Assembly: GCA_009193035.1 (NCBI GenBank)
Contig: SWDT01000036.1
Coordinates: 1-64,000, forward strand
From: Halicephalobus mephisto
Lineage: Eukaryota; Nematoda; Chromadorea; Rhabditida; Panagrolaimidae
Length of the DNA stretch: 64,000 nucleotides
Direction of reading: 5' to 3'
Both the position numbers and the translations under genes were made by a program. The stretch's first letter is position 1; every line of letters begins with the position of its first letter. The notes under the pieces are model-generated. The model worked only from the letters and a program-made list of their open reading frames with translations, did no database searches and was not told the DNA's origin. Below are positions 11,405-25,761 of this stretch, one piece after another.

Positions 11405-14400
11405 TCATTCTCTCATTGTCATTTCAAACCATTGACGAATTGCTTCAGCTAAAGTTCCAGGCAATGCAGAAGTCGTCCTCACTAATGCATAAAAAGGAAA
11501 TGGAAAAACCGCGATATATGGCGTCAATTTCGGTTTACCATTCTCAAATACAGCATGACTCATATTCAAAACAGAATTCTTCCCATCCACAATCACATAC
11601 AAAACAGTAATCCTCTGATGTTCCAATTCCTTCAAAGCATTCACCAATGGATCCTTTCCTTGAGAAAAAACTCCATGACCATCACCTATGATAACCAGCA
11701 TCTGAACAGGCAGAGCAGAAGAACTACTTTCTCTAGCACTCTCAAAAGATTTAGCTGCAAATGACAATAATCCAAGAAGATCCGTCTTATTTTGATCAAA
11801 ACAAAGATTAGCCAATAACGACGGAACCAACGTATCCTGAGCATCAGTAGCAGATGCAAAATCTCGAAGCATTTGAATTTCTTGACCAAATTTACAAATA
11901 GACAATTGTCCAACTTCCAATTGACGAAAAGCTTTTTCAATCAAACAAACACTTTGACAAGTAATCTAAAACCACAAAAATAATCAAAGTTCATTTATAA
12001 AAAATCCAAACCTCTCCCATACGATTATCTCCCATACTTTTCGAATCATCAACAGCAACCATAATTTGGAAATTTCTTTGTTGCTTCTTTGTTCTTCTCA
12101 TCCAAATTCTATTTTTCCGATAATCACTAGCAATGTACGAAACAAGTCTTCTCATATTCAATCTCTTACCAGTACGGTAATCTCCTCTAAAAACAACAAT
12201 CAATCATTATTCCCAAAATAATCCAAAACTTACTGAAGACGGTTCGCAATACTTGGCTCTAAAATTTGCCTCAAATTTTCCGCCAATTCCGAAGCCATCA
12301 ATGAAATAGAATCACTCAAAGCAGCAAAAATACGAGGATCATTAGTTTCAGCAACAGATGAATTAACTTCAACTTCAATCAAATTCAGTTTTTTCACAGC
12401 TTGTTGAGAAAGATCAAACAAATCAGTCGAAACGTGGATAACAGTATGTTTCTTCTCTTCCATAGTCAATTCAAAATCTTCTTGCTGAACAATTTCGACT
12501 GCCTTCTCCTCTTCAGCCTCATTAGTGTCATTAGGAACAACATCATGATCCTCATAATTCGGTTTAATCTTCTCATATTGACTTTTAGTAGACAAAGCTT
12601 CTTCAATTGTAGATTTCTGAACAGCATATTGATCTCTAGCATCTTTTTTATCGTCAGCTATATGAGCAAGTTGATTCGAGTCCGGATCAATTTCATCATT
12701 CTCCATTGCTTCATCTGGTTGTTCATTAGTCAAATCAATTTCCATCGCGTCATCTTCAGTTGGTTGAGCATGATTTTTCTTCTCATTAACACCTTCAGAA
12801 TCCTCTTCCATCTCATTTTCTGGTTTCTTTTGAGATTCAACATCACTAGCAGTTTTAGCAGCTTTTTGAGTATCCTCTTTACCACTACTTTTATCCTCAT
12901 TAGTAGTCTCAGCTTTCTTAGCATCAGAATCCTCCATTTCTTGTTCATCAACTTCACCACCAGTTGAATCTTGTTTCTTCTGATCATCTCCTACCGATTG
13001 ACCTTGCGTTGATTTCTCAATATCCTCAGGTTGAGCTCCCTCATCAACTTGCATCTCATCATTTTGTTCAGGTTCCATATCCTTTTCCTCTTCATTATCA
13101 GATTCTCCACTATTCCCTTCATCAATTTCCTCATCATCAACCTTTTCCCCTTCCTTTCCTTCTTCCTCCTCATCTCCCTGTTCAACAGATTGATCAATCT
13201 CTTCATCCATTTTCTCAGGTTGACCAGATTCATCTTCACTTTCATCATTAGCATCAACTTTATTTGCATTTTCCAAATCAAGCTCTTCATGTTCTTCCTC
13301 TTCTTCTTTATCCTCTTCTTTTTGATCTTCTTTACCTTCATCTTCTCTAGCAACTGTATCATCATTTTCTTTTGCAGCTAATTCATCAGTTTTATCATCA
13401 GCACCATCTGCTTTATCATCCAAATTTTTCTCTTCTTGTTGAGGTTTATCCCAAAGAAGTGGATCAAGTTGATTTTCTTCTGGTTCATTAACATTACCCA
13501 TATCCCAATCTTCATTTTGATCTTCACCTTCATCTTTATCTTGATCATCACCTTTTTCATTATCATCAGCATCCACATTTTCCAAATCAGCAGCAAAATC
13601 ATCTTCCATATCTAATGGAGTTTCCGAATCTTTTTGTTTTTCTTGTGGTTCATTTCCTTTTGATTCATCTTCATCATTTTTAAGATCTTCAACTTGTCCA
13701 GTTTCATCTATTTCTCCACCAACATCTTTAGCTCCTTCACCTTCTCCCATACCACAATTTTCTCCACCAACATCTTCCATTTCTTTTCCTTGTCCTCCTT
13801 CACCTTCTTCTTTCTTCGGAATCGAATTAACAAGACCCTTTTTCAAAATACGAGTATTAACATGTCCAAGTTTAATGTAAAAGTTAGCAGTCCAATTAGC
13901 AAATTGAGAAAGAACATGCTGAGCAAGCTCCATACTTTCCAACATTTCAGTCGTCAGTCGATAATAACGAAGAATATCCATCTTACTGCAAGTATATCCA
14001 TGAGTCAATTGATTCAAAAAGAAATCCAATGCATTAGTTTCTTTAGAAAACTCAATTCCAGAAGATAATGCAATCACAATCTTCTTAAAAACATCCACAG
14101 GAGCTTCTTCAAGATCAACTTTAGAATCAACAGCTTTATAAATCTGCTGAACTTTTCTTTGAAAAAAGTCACTTTCAATTCTAGTAGCTGAACCCATATC
14201 CATCGTATCATCAAAATTAATATCATCACTAGAATCTAGTCTAACCTTAATCTCGGTTAAATATTCACGAACATCATCAATTCTAGCATCAAAGTGTTCT
14301 TTCAAAATTCCACATTCTGAAGCCAAGAAAGCAGATTCAACAAGTTTCTTTGCTTCTAGAATAAACATTTTCCCATTTTCTCTAAAAAAAATCATTAATT

Positions 14401-17400
14401 ACTTTAAAAAAACCACTAAAAACTCACGGATCCCAATATCCATGTACAACTTTCTTTTCATAATTATCACAAAGTTTGCTCAATTTATCCAAATAAGCAA
14501 AAAGAAGATTACTACTCTTAACAGCATCAGAATATTGTTTATGTTCTTTATGAAGAGCATCATCTTTCAAACAAATCATCAAATCACTTTCTGATTTCGG
14601 CCCATGATCAGGAACAGCAGAAATCAAATCCACAATCATTTTAGCAATTCCTTTAACATCCTTAGCATGAATAGAAATATCAGCCAATAAAGAATTCATT
14701 TCACCAGAAATTGTAAAACAAGGTTTATCCAATTTCGCAATATCAGCAAAAACACCAAGTTCTTCCTTATATCGTCTAATGAGCAAAACATTCTGATTCA
14801 ACTTCTTAAATGTCGAAACCACATTCAACAAATAAGAAAATCCAAATTCTGTCAAACCTCTAATATGAGAAATCATTTGAACTGTCACTTGTTTCAAAAT
14901 ATGAGGTTGTTTGTTAGCATTCAATTGATTTACAAGTCTCATGACCATATTTCTAACAACAGCACATGATCGGAAGCAAATTTCATCTAATCCACTTTCT
15001 TTAGCATCCATCGTCAATGAAGATTTAAGAATTTCTTCAGAAGACAATTGAGCACCTCTTCGACTTCTAAATCCAAACTTTGCAGAATTCTTCACCAATA
15101 AAGCAAATCTTCTTTGACGATCAAATAAAGCTTGTCCTTGAAGTTTCTCATTAGCTTCATCATCAGATTCATTATAAATAACATCTTTCCCAAGAATTTC
15201 TTGATAACTACTACAAAAATCAAACAAATCTTCTGGTTCATGAAGACCAGGCATTGATAAAAGAACATTAGAAAATCTAGTAAAGAAATTCGCAAAATTC
15301 AATCTATCTTCAATTTGGAATAAAGTCGGTTTCATTCTCACATCAACAGTCATTGGAGGATTCGGAATAGGCAAAAAATCAACAAAAAGAGTTTCAAGTT
15401 GTTCATTTCCTTCTTGTTTATATCTTTTAATAATTCTAAATAATTTAGAATGAGCTTTCTCTGCTGAATTCTTAATAGACCAAAGATTCAAATCATGAAA
15501 TTTAACAATATTCACAAAATTCTCCAAATCTTGAACCACATCCATTCTCTTAGTCTTCAATTTCTCTTCTACTTCATGTTGATAAGCTTGAAAATAAAAT
15601 TGTACAGCTTTGATATTTTCAGCTAATTTCAAATATTCCTCCTTATCCTTGAACAAGAAAGTAACAACCTTGTAAATAAGATCAGCAATTTCCAATCTAG
15701 CTTTAAAATCGACAAGTGTAGACGATTGAATCCATTCAATAAACATTGAAATATAATTTGGAAAAACAACTTCCAGATTTTCTGGTTCATTATCACGCCA
15801 ATTAATTAATGTTTCAATCAATGGATAACCCATTGTAAGAGCAATAGCATGAGATTCATCAGCCATAGAATTAATAATATGATGCCATGATTGAACTTGC
15901 ATTTTTCTCCAATCAAGAAGAATTTCTTGAAGTTCATCAAGTTGATCACCTAATGAATACTGTTTTGGAGAAATTTTTTGCCATAATTCAGATTTTTCTA
16001 AAATAAAAAAAATTAAATTTCCTATTAATACATTAAAAACTTACCTAAAACCTTTTCAACATAATTCGCAAGTTTCAACTGAGGAACACCACAATCAACA
16101 TTCAAAAATATAGAAATAGTATCATCAATAAGTTTCAAGTTAGCATCTTCTGGAAATTCCACTTGAACTTCATGCACTCTAGCTTCCAATTTCCTCATTG
16201 CATTAGCACATCTAATAACTTCAGCTTTGTCATTCTCAGTATAGACATTGATAATTCTCTTCATTGGCTTCGATCCTAAAGATTCACGAAATTCTGACAG
16301 AACTAATAAATGATGATCCATCAACCTAGAATCCTCAACAAAATGCTTATATTCCAGTCCTTCAAGATGAGGATTAACAAGCGCATTTGTATGATTAAAG
16401 TACTGCAACAACCAAACAATTGGATAAAGTGTAACAGAACCATCTTTAGGATAAATAAAATCCTGAATCATTTTACAAAGATCCCGAGCATCCGGAACCC
16501 TATTCAAAACTCTGCTTGCTTCAACAACTTCTGGTTCAATTTCTTCTTCATCAAAAGTTGGAAGCATTGCTTGAATTTCTAAATCTTCCGGATCAATCAT
16601 AGTTTCTTCTTCATCTTTCTCCTTCAAAGCTCCAGTTTCCTTATAAACAAACATTTTCGCTCTTTTTTCCTTATGTCCTTCATACCATTTGTTCCATTCA
16701 CCCACAAACCAATTAAATGCTTCTTCTTTCTGCATAACAGAGACATCATCACAAGTAGTCTTAGACAAAACAGTTTTAGCAAGTTCAAATTGGAACTGCA
16801 TCGGCATTAATCCTCCTCGACCAGATAACGAAAATTCCAAAAGACTAAAATCTTCAAAAACATTCATTTCCGGTCTAATTCTTCCATCAACTTTAGAAAT
16901 AGCAACATCTTGTTCTTTTCCAATGGATTTAAGTTTCAAAAATCTATCAGCAATATACGCTTGATGATTCAGCATATTCAAAAGTGTCTGAAGAACAATA
17001 TAAACAGGAACAACAATATCCGGCATATCAGAATATCCAAATATTAATTTTTCAGAAAAAGCTTGAGCAAGTTGAATCATATTCTTCGTCCTTGTAGCAT
17101 GTTGAATAACAAACGAAAAAGCAGTTGTAGGAGAAAATGATCCAGATTTAATATTATAATCTTCCGAAACAATCTCCCATCGATCCAAAAAGCTATGATA
17201 TTCCTTAGTAAAGTCATCAAACTAAAAAATTTAATAAAATTACCACAAATAAACAAAAAAACTCACTCTTAAATGAGAAATTCTATAAACATTATTCTGT
17301 TCTTCTTCCATTTTCTTAATTTCCATAATAGTTTTAACAAAACTATCATGAATATATCTCACAATCGGATGAGCAGAATATTCAGCTGGGAATACATTAG

Positions 17401-20400
17401 AAAAAGAATTGAATAATTGAAGAATTCTTTCACGATAACGAGCAACTTCAAGAATAACCAAACCTTCAAGTCCAGGATCAATCATTCCTTTCGGTGGAGC
17501 CAATTGTTTAAAAATCATGTTGACTTTCTTAAATAAAACACTAGGAATCATTACAGTATTCTCAACAAAACAAGACGTATAATCAGAATATCCTTGAGTA
17601 ACAACTTCTCGATATCTTCGATAAATTTTTCTCGTTGTCCAAATCAAAGATTGATATTCTGCAATTCTTTCAGAAGCAGAAGCCAAATCAGCAATAGGAA
17701 TAGCAGAAAACGATGTCATAGAATACCGAAAACCTTCCCAAAACTTGCATAAGATATCAATAAGAAGTTCACAATTAGTCACATCAAAATTCTACAAAAA
17801 AAACATTTTTTACTTTAAAAAAAAAACAAAAACTCACCGTCAATTGTGGAGCAACATTCATCATACCAAGTTTAGAATTCATCAAACTAACAAACAAAGC
17901 AGAATTCTTCGCTTCTTCATTTTTAAAATTAAATAATGAAATCAATTTAGTAAATTGCAAAGGAACATCAGGAAATTCAAACCAATTCTGATTAATCAAA
18001 TCATTTCTTTTAATAACAACAAATGATTTTAAAAAATCTTCCAATCCTTTAACCAATGTTTTCAATAAAATCTTCTCCGAATTCATTCTAGTTTTCGCTT
18101 TTATATAATCCTCATGAAGAGTCTGTACAAGAGTTCCAACAGTAGCATATTCATCTTCATTTAAAAATGGCTGAACAAACGTAATATTTTCCAAAACATC
18201 TAAATATTTCTCATGATCCACAACATGAGATATACCTATTGATTTTATCAATTTCTCTACTTGTCTCATTCTAGTTTCATCATTCTTCAAGAAAAATCGA
18301 AAATTCCTCCAAATAGGATGAGTTTTAGAGTTCAAATTTTCAATTTCCAAATTCTGTAAGCATTGTCGTAAAATCAACAATTGATGAACTCGAGCATTCT
18401 CCAAAGAACCACTATGAATCAAAACAGCCACATTAAATATAAATTCAGAAATATTGTTAAAAACTTCCTCATTCAATTCCAAATTATTAAATTCCATAGA
18501 ACCAAAGTATTCTACAAGAGTAAAACAAACTGGAGCCAAATAATTATACTCAGCAACACTCAACAAAGTCAATTGTTTCGAATGTAAAGCATTAGATATT
18601 GCCAGAGGAGATTCTGGATGCATTCTTTTCTTAATTTCTTCTGCTTCATATTTCAACCATTGAGCAATAAATTCAAAAAGATAAGGATCATGTTCAACAA
18701 ACGAACATTTAACAGCAGTTTGAAAAAACCGAATATCCCACGGAGATACACAATCCATATTTTTCGGAATAATCCGAATAACCATTGCAATCAATTTTTC
18801 CTTCACTTTCATATCCAAATTATCAAAAATAAACTCAAAAATCCGACTTTTTGACAATATTTCTGAAGAAGTCGACAACAAAGCAAGACAAAATCCAGCT
18901 AGACAATATTCAGATTCCATAGAATTATTCCCCAATTGACGAATAACAAGATTAGCCATACGATCAAATTCTTGAGCTTTCAATTCAAACAACAAAGCAG
19001 TTGGAGTAAATCCATTAACTGAATTTACAGAAAAAGTCACCAGATCAACAGGAGGCATTCTTTCTTGTCTAGAAGCATCCAAAAGAATACAAGGTTGTCT
19101 ATTAACAAGAGGATTGATCGGCACAAGAGAAACCTTATCTGTACCTTCCGATAATCCTTCTTTACTTCCAGGAGTGAATATCTGATTAGGATCTAGAGCA
19201 TTCAATCTCTCTTCTTCAGTAATCTTAGAAAGTGAAGCAAGTAACAACGATTTTTTCACAATTTCCGGATGACTATCAACTTTACCTTCTTCAACAGCTG
19301 AACACATAACTTTCTCCTTCTTTAAAAGAACATTTAGAGCACTTGTTCGATCTCCATACCATCCGTTTTCTTCATTGATAGAGAATTCCACTGATCTATT
19401 CTTCATCGCTCTTGAAAGAGGACCATTCTTTCGATCCATCGTGAAGAAAATTCGAAAACCAGGATGTGGTTTAATTTCTTCAACACTCCCATCAGCTTGC
19501 TCAGGCAAAACCAACTTTCCTCCAGATTCCAAACATGAATTAAGACGATCCAACACAGCAGCACTACAACAATTAACATCTTCAATCAATATCCAATGTC
19601 CATCTCTATAGGCATCCACAAAAACACTACTTTTCCATTCAAATCTAAGATAAATCTTCGATACATTAACCTGCAAATTATCAAGTTTAACAAGAGAATC
19701 CTTATCCATTGTCAGAGCAGAAACTTGATCAATCCAAGATCTCAAAGACCGAATATCAACAGAATTCACATCTGTCATTTCAGAAATAACTTTTCGTTTA
19801 ACTTCTTGATCAATATCCAATAATTCTTCAGTCAGCATTGTTAAGAATTCTTCTGCTAATCTAGTTAATAATTCATTATCAATAACCTACAATAAACAAA
19901 TAAATCTTCAAAATTTTTAAAAATTTAAAAAAACAAACCTGTTCATAAGTTCCAAGTAATTCAGATGCATCCGTTTCTTTATTCAATTTCATTCTTTTCA
20001 ATTCTCTTCCAGTTAAAGTAGCCAAAATCTCTACTAAGGAAGATTTTCCAGCCAATCTAGGACCATTCAATAACACTAACCAGTTCATTTTCAAACAAGC
20101 GACTAATTCTTGAAGAAGTTTCAATTGCGATGGAAGAAGTAATAATTCTGTTCTCAATTCAGGTTCAGTTATACAAGACAAATTATACTTGTAATCTCCA
20201 AAACAAACTCCACAATGACTATTGAAGAAAACAATTGGTCGTGGACAAATCATAGCAACTCCAAAAACAGTCGAAAATATTTCTCTTGCTTCTTTCTGAA
20301 GATTAAGAGGAAATCGACTAATATATAAAATCTCAGCACCCATAATTTCATCTTTAAAAACAGAAATAAATTCCGCCCATCGTAGCAAATCTCGCATATT

Positions 20401-23400
20401 AAACTCAAAATCAAGAGAATGAATTCGAACAAACTTTTGCATCGACTTATTGAATAAAACCATTCTTCTCGTCAACTCTTTTTTATCCACAAGTTCAAGA
20501 TCAAGAATCTGAAGAAAATCCCTGTTCTTGAACGGTTGAATATAAATCTAAAAACTTCCATTACAAAAACCCTTAATAAAAATAACCTACAGAAGTAAAT
20601 CTATTCAAAAAAGATTTTGGAAGCGCTCTTCTATTTCCACCTTGTTGTTGAGGATTCTGACATGCAAAAAAGCGACATTTCTTCGAGTTGATTGTAAACG
20701 TCTTATTTAATTCAGCAATAAACAATTCTTGTCGAAAATCAAAACAAGAATTAAGGCCTTCCAAAACAGATTGAGAAGCAAGATTCATTTCATCCAATAA
20801 AATCCATGATCCCTCCTTAATTGCTTTCAAAACAGGTCCATCTTGCCATTGAAATGAAATAGATCCATCAGATCGAGAAATCGGTACATCATGACCAAAA
20901 AGATCAGATAAATCCGTTTGATCACTCAAATTCAATCTAACAAGAGAATGACCAGTTGCTTCAGCTAAAGCAACAATAAGACTAGATTTACCAGCACCAG
21001 GACTTCCTTCCAACATAATCGGTTTTTCCAATAATAAAGCTCTAGCAACTCTCATCAAATTTTCTTTTGTAGTTGGAGTATCAAATGAATATTGTTTCGG
21101 TTTAGAAATTTCAACACAACCATATTCAATAGGAAACAATCCAAAATAAAGACAATTTGATTTGACAGCTTGACTAAAATCATCACTTGCAAAAACACCA
21201 TATGAACTAATAATCGATTTAAGCTAAAAAAAATCCCATAAATCACACAACTAAACAAACAACTTACCATATTTAAACATTCTTCTTTAACTTCTACAGC
21301 GTCATAGATAGTTCTCGCAGGTAAAACTCCTATAGAATCCAGCACAACTCCAGAAAGACAATTCAACAATGAATCATATAATGACAATTCTGCTTCAGTA
21401 CAACATGCAACAAACAAATCTGCTGCAGCAATAATATCTCTTATTGAAAATACAGTTCTAAAAATAGGTCCAAATTTTCTATTAAAATTCATAAAAAATT
21501 CAACAATAACATCTATTGATTTCATCCATTCTCCATGTAACTTATATTTTTTCAATTTCAATCTTGCTGTTAAAATTTGTTTAATATCTTCAACAGGATG
21601 ATCACAACTACACCATATTTCTGTAAATCTATTTCTTAAAGCTTTCGACAATTCTTTTTTTCCATGATCCGTTCCTGGATTCATTGTTGCAACAACTTGA
21701 AAATCCCTATGAGCAACAACTATTTCAGCATCAGCTCCAGCATCTGTCAAAAGTACTGTCCTTGTCGATTCCAAAAGTGGATTTAATCGTTCCAAAACAG
21801 AATCAGCAGCAAGTGAAATTTCATCAATCAACAATTTCAATCCTTTTTTCATTGCTTGAACAACTACACCATCTTGCCAGAAAAAACTTCCATCAAAATT
21901 TGGACGAATTGAACCAAGTAAATCAGAAGTTTCTGTTCTTTCATGACAATTAATACTTAACAAATTTCCCATAGACAATATCTGAGCAGCTGTCGTTTTT
22001 CCACAACCAGTTTCACCAACCATCAAAATAGGTTCTGAACATTTCCAAGCTTCAGAAGACAATATTAACATCCTTCTCATTGAAAGAGTCGCAACAACAT
22101 GAGAATTTCCATCTTCAAGTTCTTTTTTGGCAAAAAATGGCAAATATGGAGAATCATTTGAAAATAATTTCTCTGGATCCACTTTAACTTTTAAAATTTT
22201 CTCCAAAACTCTTATAATTTCATCAGAATCCCTAGTATTTCGACATCTAGCAGCAAGCAAAAAATATCCTTGATCAGCTAAAACTTGTCGCCATTCACCA
22301 CTTTCACTTTTAGAAAGACGATTAGCCCATCTAAAAAGATCCCGAAGTGTCATCAATCCATCAGAAGAATTAAAAAGTCCAGATTGTGATCTAAATCTCT
22401 TCAATTCAGTCAAAACTTTGATCATAGCATTAGCTGCCGATTCAGGAACAGCACATCTAACTTGAACAATTTTTGCAAGTTCTTCAAACGGAGGATGATC
22501 AAATCTAAGAACAATAAATCTATTCAAAAAAGCACGTGAAAGTCGTTTTCTTCCTGCATAAGTTCCAACTGGATTCTGTGTAGCAAATAATCTAAATCTA
22601 GGATGAGCTTTAACAACTAAATTTCTTTCAGCAACAAAAAGTTCTCGATTATCATCAAGAAGCTAAAACAATAAAATTAATCAAATAAATAATTTAAAAA
22701 ACAAACCCTATTCAATGCTTCCAAAACTTCAACAGGAGCCAAATTCAATTCATCCAAAATAACCCAATGTCCTAATCTCACTGCTTGAAGCAAAACTCCT
22801 TCAATAAATGTCAATTTCCCATCCTCTCCTGGAGCATAACAACCAATATATTCTTGAATATCCGTGTGTTCATGATTATTAATTCTGTGAACAATATTTC
22901 CAGTCATCAAAGCCAAGTTCATAATCATCGAAGTTTTTCCAGCAGAAGTTTCGCCTTCTAACAAAACTGGAAATTTTCCACTAGCCACAGCTCTAGCTAA
23001 TTTGGCAAGATTCTTCGTAATTGATTCAGTATAAACGTAATTAGGATCTTTATCAGGGACATTATCACCTAGTTCGATGTAAGATCCTTCAATTAAACTA
23101 TAAACAACATTTAGTACATTTCAACACCTAAATTTCACCTACATTTGTTTTTTACCAGCAGTTGGTCTAGGAATTCCAGCAGGAACATCCACAAAATACT
23201 TCTTCAAAAGAGCTTCAAACTTGGCCGATGTTTCATTATCCAGATCACTTCCAAAAGCCATAGATACTCCTTCAAATAACGATCTATATGGATTTCCAAA
23301 AAGATCACTTCCAGCAAATGACAACGCTCGACACAAATTTCGCAAACTAAAAATTTTCATTCATCAAAAAAATAAATTCAAAATCAAACCTGTATTTTCT

Positions 23401-25495
23401 CGGAAAAGCTGAAAGAGAAGACTCATAAAAATCCAATAACCTCATCAAATTTCTAGCAGTAATATCTGGCAAGTAGTTTCTAACAATAACGCTCAATTGA
23501 TCTCTATCTGTCGGTTCCATAACAAAGAATTCCGTAAACCTCGATCTAATTCCAACTGGTAACTTCTTCTTTCCAGTGTCTGTAGCAGGATTCATACATG
23601 CAAAAAGTCGAAAATCTGGATGTCTTTCAATAACTCCATCAAGAACATGAACAATAGCATCCAAACATTCACTACTGGCTAAGTTAACTTCATCAACAAG
23701 CAGCCAATGACCATTCTTAGCAGCTTTTGAAACAATACCTTCAACATAAGCAAAAGGAAGAGCCGATTTCCTTGACCGTAAAGAACGAGAAAGCCGTCGA
23801 GATCGGACCAGAATATCCGCCCAAGACAGAGATTCTGATGATTTCTTGTCAATAATCTTCTTAGCTGTCACTTCACAAAGTTCCAAGAATTCAAAAAAGC
23901 GATCATTACTCAAAAGAGTCTGAAATGTAAGTAATTCCAAATGTTTAAACTTCTAACAATCAAAACTAACCGTAAAATGAGACAAAAATCGCTGATTTTT
24001 CTCCATATCAAATGACCTCTTGAACAATTGTTCTACATCATTCAATAATGGAGTCAACAATTCCAAAGTTCCAATTGGTTTAAATCCTCCAATAAGATCA
24101 GCAGAATCCGAATCCTGACTCATGTTAACTACTTCCAGTTCAACGTTCAAATAAGCAGCAACCAATTGGACAACACTCGTTTTTCCAACACCAGTTTCAC
24201 CTGTCAATAGAACGGCTTCTTCGTTATCTACACAAGCAGCAATTCTTTCCACCAATAATCTAGCATCCAATGTCAATCCGAATCTCTTGCTCGTGAGTTC
24301 TCCAGAAAATCTGCCTCTCTTCACAGCAAGTTTTACCCGTCCAAATTGAGCAATGTTCGCATCAACAATGATATCAGGAGCTCTTTTACAAAGCACAAAC
24401 TCAACTCGATCGTCGGGAATCGAAAGATGGTTTCCGAGGATCTTGGCAATTTGGATTTTCCTCTTCTGAGACGACACAGAAAGAACATAGATATCAGCAA
24501 GTTCGTTGAAGATTTCAATGTTATCAGATAATGAAGAAAGCTTGGAAAGTCGTCGACAAGCACGAATAAGATCACTAAAAAGACACAACAGTGAAATTTG
24601 CATGACTCAATCAAACCTGGAATTCAATTCCCTATCAATCAAGCTGTCTTCCTTGATCCTTGTCGAGACCTCTGTGAAAATAGCTAAAAGCTTAGCAGAA
24701 ATACTGGCAAGAGAAGGGAATTGGAAATCAACGACTTCTTTAAGCTCTTCTGTTGTCAAATTCTGAAGCAGGATACTCAACGGGTGACTTCTGATGAGTT
24801 CTGAGGATTCTCCATGATTATTTTCACTTCTGACTGTAGCAACAATCCTCATCTCAGGGTGGAATTCGGAAGGTAGGTCTTCATTTCGGAAAGTGCCACT
24901 CCAAGTTTTGACCATCAGTAGTAGTGATGAAACCAAATCCGGACTAGCTGAATCCAGGTCCTCTAGCAAGATCAAGCATCTTTCAAAGACGGACTACAAG
25001 TTGAATGCCTAGTAATTGGACGAAATAAGAAAGGAAAGTAACGAACCTGAGAGAAAATAGATGGTTCCCAGACAAATTCTCCAGGAACTTCGGTGCATTG
25101 ATAACTTCCAATAAATGTCTAAAATTCATCTTCTCTATACCCAAAGTCATACATCTGACGAAACCAACCTTTGAATCAATCTGATCACTGAGTTGAAAGA
25201 CTTTGACTGGCAGATCCAACCCCTCAGCTACTCGACGAACTAACGACGTCTTTCCACATCCAACAGGACCCTGTAGAATAATCCTCCATATATCATAACC
25301 CATTCAAACACTCAATCCTACCTCTATAAAGACCAAATTCTTCTCCGTCAACAGATCTGAAAGGATTCTGAAGGGTTCTTCATGGAGATCATCCAGAAAA
25401 AGAGGGACATTGCCAGGTTTGAAGGATTTTGCACTCGACAATCCATCATCCTGACTAAGAGATGGAGATTTACGCTTCCTCTTGTGGTTACCCAT
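11405..25495 (-). CDS. mdn-1: Midasin (Rea1/MDN1), giant AAA+ ribosome-assembly ATPase
   Basis: Midasin is a dynein-like AAA+ machine that strips assembly factors from pre-60S ribosomes in the nucleolus and nucleoplasm. I trace 18 exons: 25495-25322, 25270-25169, 25118-25047, 24993-24617, 24574-23971, 23919-23390, 23346-23143, 23097-22707, 22662-21268, 21223-20591, 20547-19939, 19886-17838, 17791-17267, 17221-16045, 15997-14428, 14381-12234, 12186-12012 and 11965-11405. Phases agree throughout and give about 4431 aa. Six P-loops are visible: GPVGCGKTS (residue ~59), GETGVGKTS (~367), GETSAGKTS (~736), GETGCGKTT (~1034), GSPGAGKSS (~1356) and GPRLAGKSS (~1656). A long linker follows, then a very acidic Asp/Glu-rich tract (~3670-4040), then the C-terminal MIDAS domain with DDSKS (~4233), which binds the UBL domains of Rsa4/Ytm1. 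An acceptor sits 2 nt before the ATG, consistent with trans-splicing. The gene appears intact. Confidence 0.96.
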
Positions 25496-25592
25496 AACTA
25501 AAATAATAAACTAAAACCAAAAAAATTAAATATAAAACAAAAAATCACGAAATCATGAAATCAGCTGAAACCTTGGGGAAAGAAAAATAGCA

Positions 25593-25609
25593 GTTTTCGT
25601 TTCGGGACC
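25593..25609. promoter_or_regulatory. Shared promoter motif upstream of midasin
   Basis: GTTTTCGTTTCGGGACC on the plus strand, about 100 bp upstream of the midasin ATG. It is the best-conserved example of a motif seen before several genes in this window. It suggests midasin has its own promoter even though NUP58 ends only 266 bp upstream. Confidence 0.5.
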
Positions 25610-25761
25610 ATCTCACCCGCTCACGTCCAAGAACTTCAATTCCTTCTTCTACCTAAATTTCTTCACTTTTCTATTTCCCACGATACTTATTCCATTCTTC
25701 TCAGATTTATCGTAAAATGACAACAACCGATAATTTAAAAACAGTCAACAAAACTTCCAAA

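Noticed and set aside
12401..14068. Plus- and minus-strand frames rich in Ile/Phe/Leu or Lys/Met over the midasin acidic tract
   Set aside because: By-products of GAA/GAT-rich coding sequence read in other frames. The midasin frame runs straight through them.
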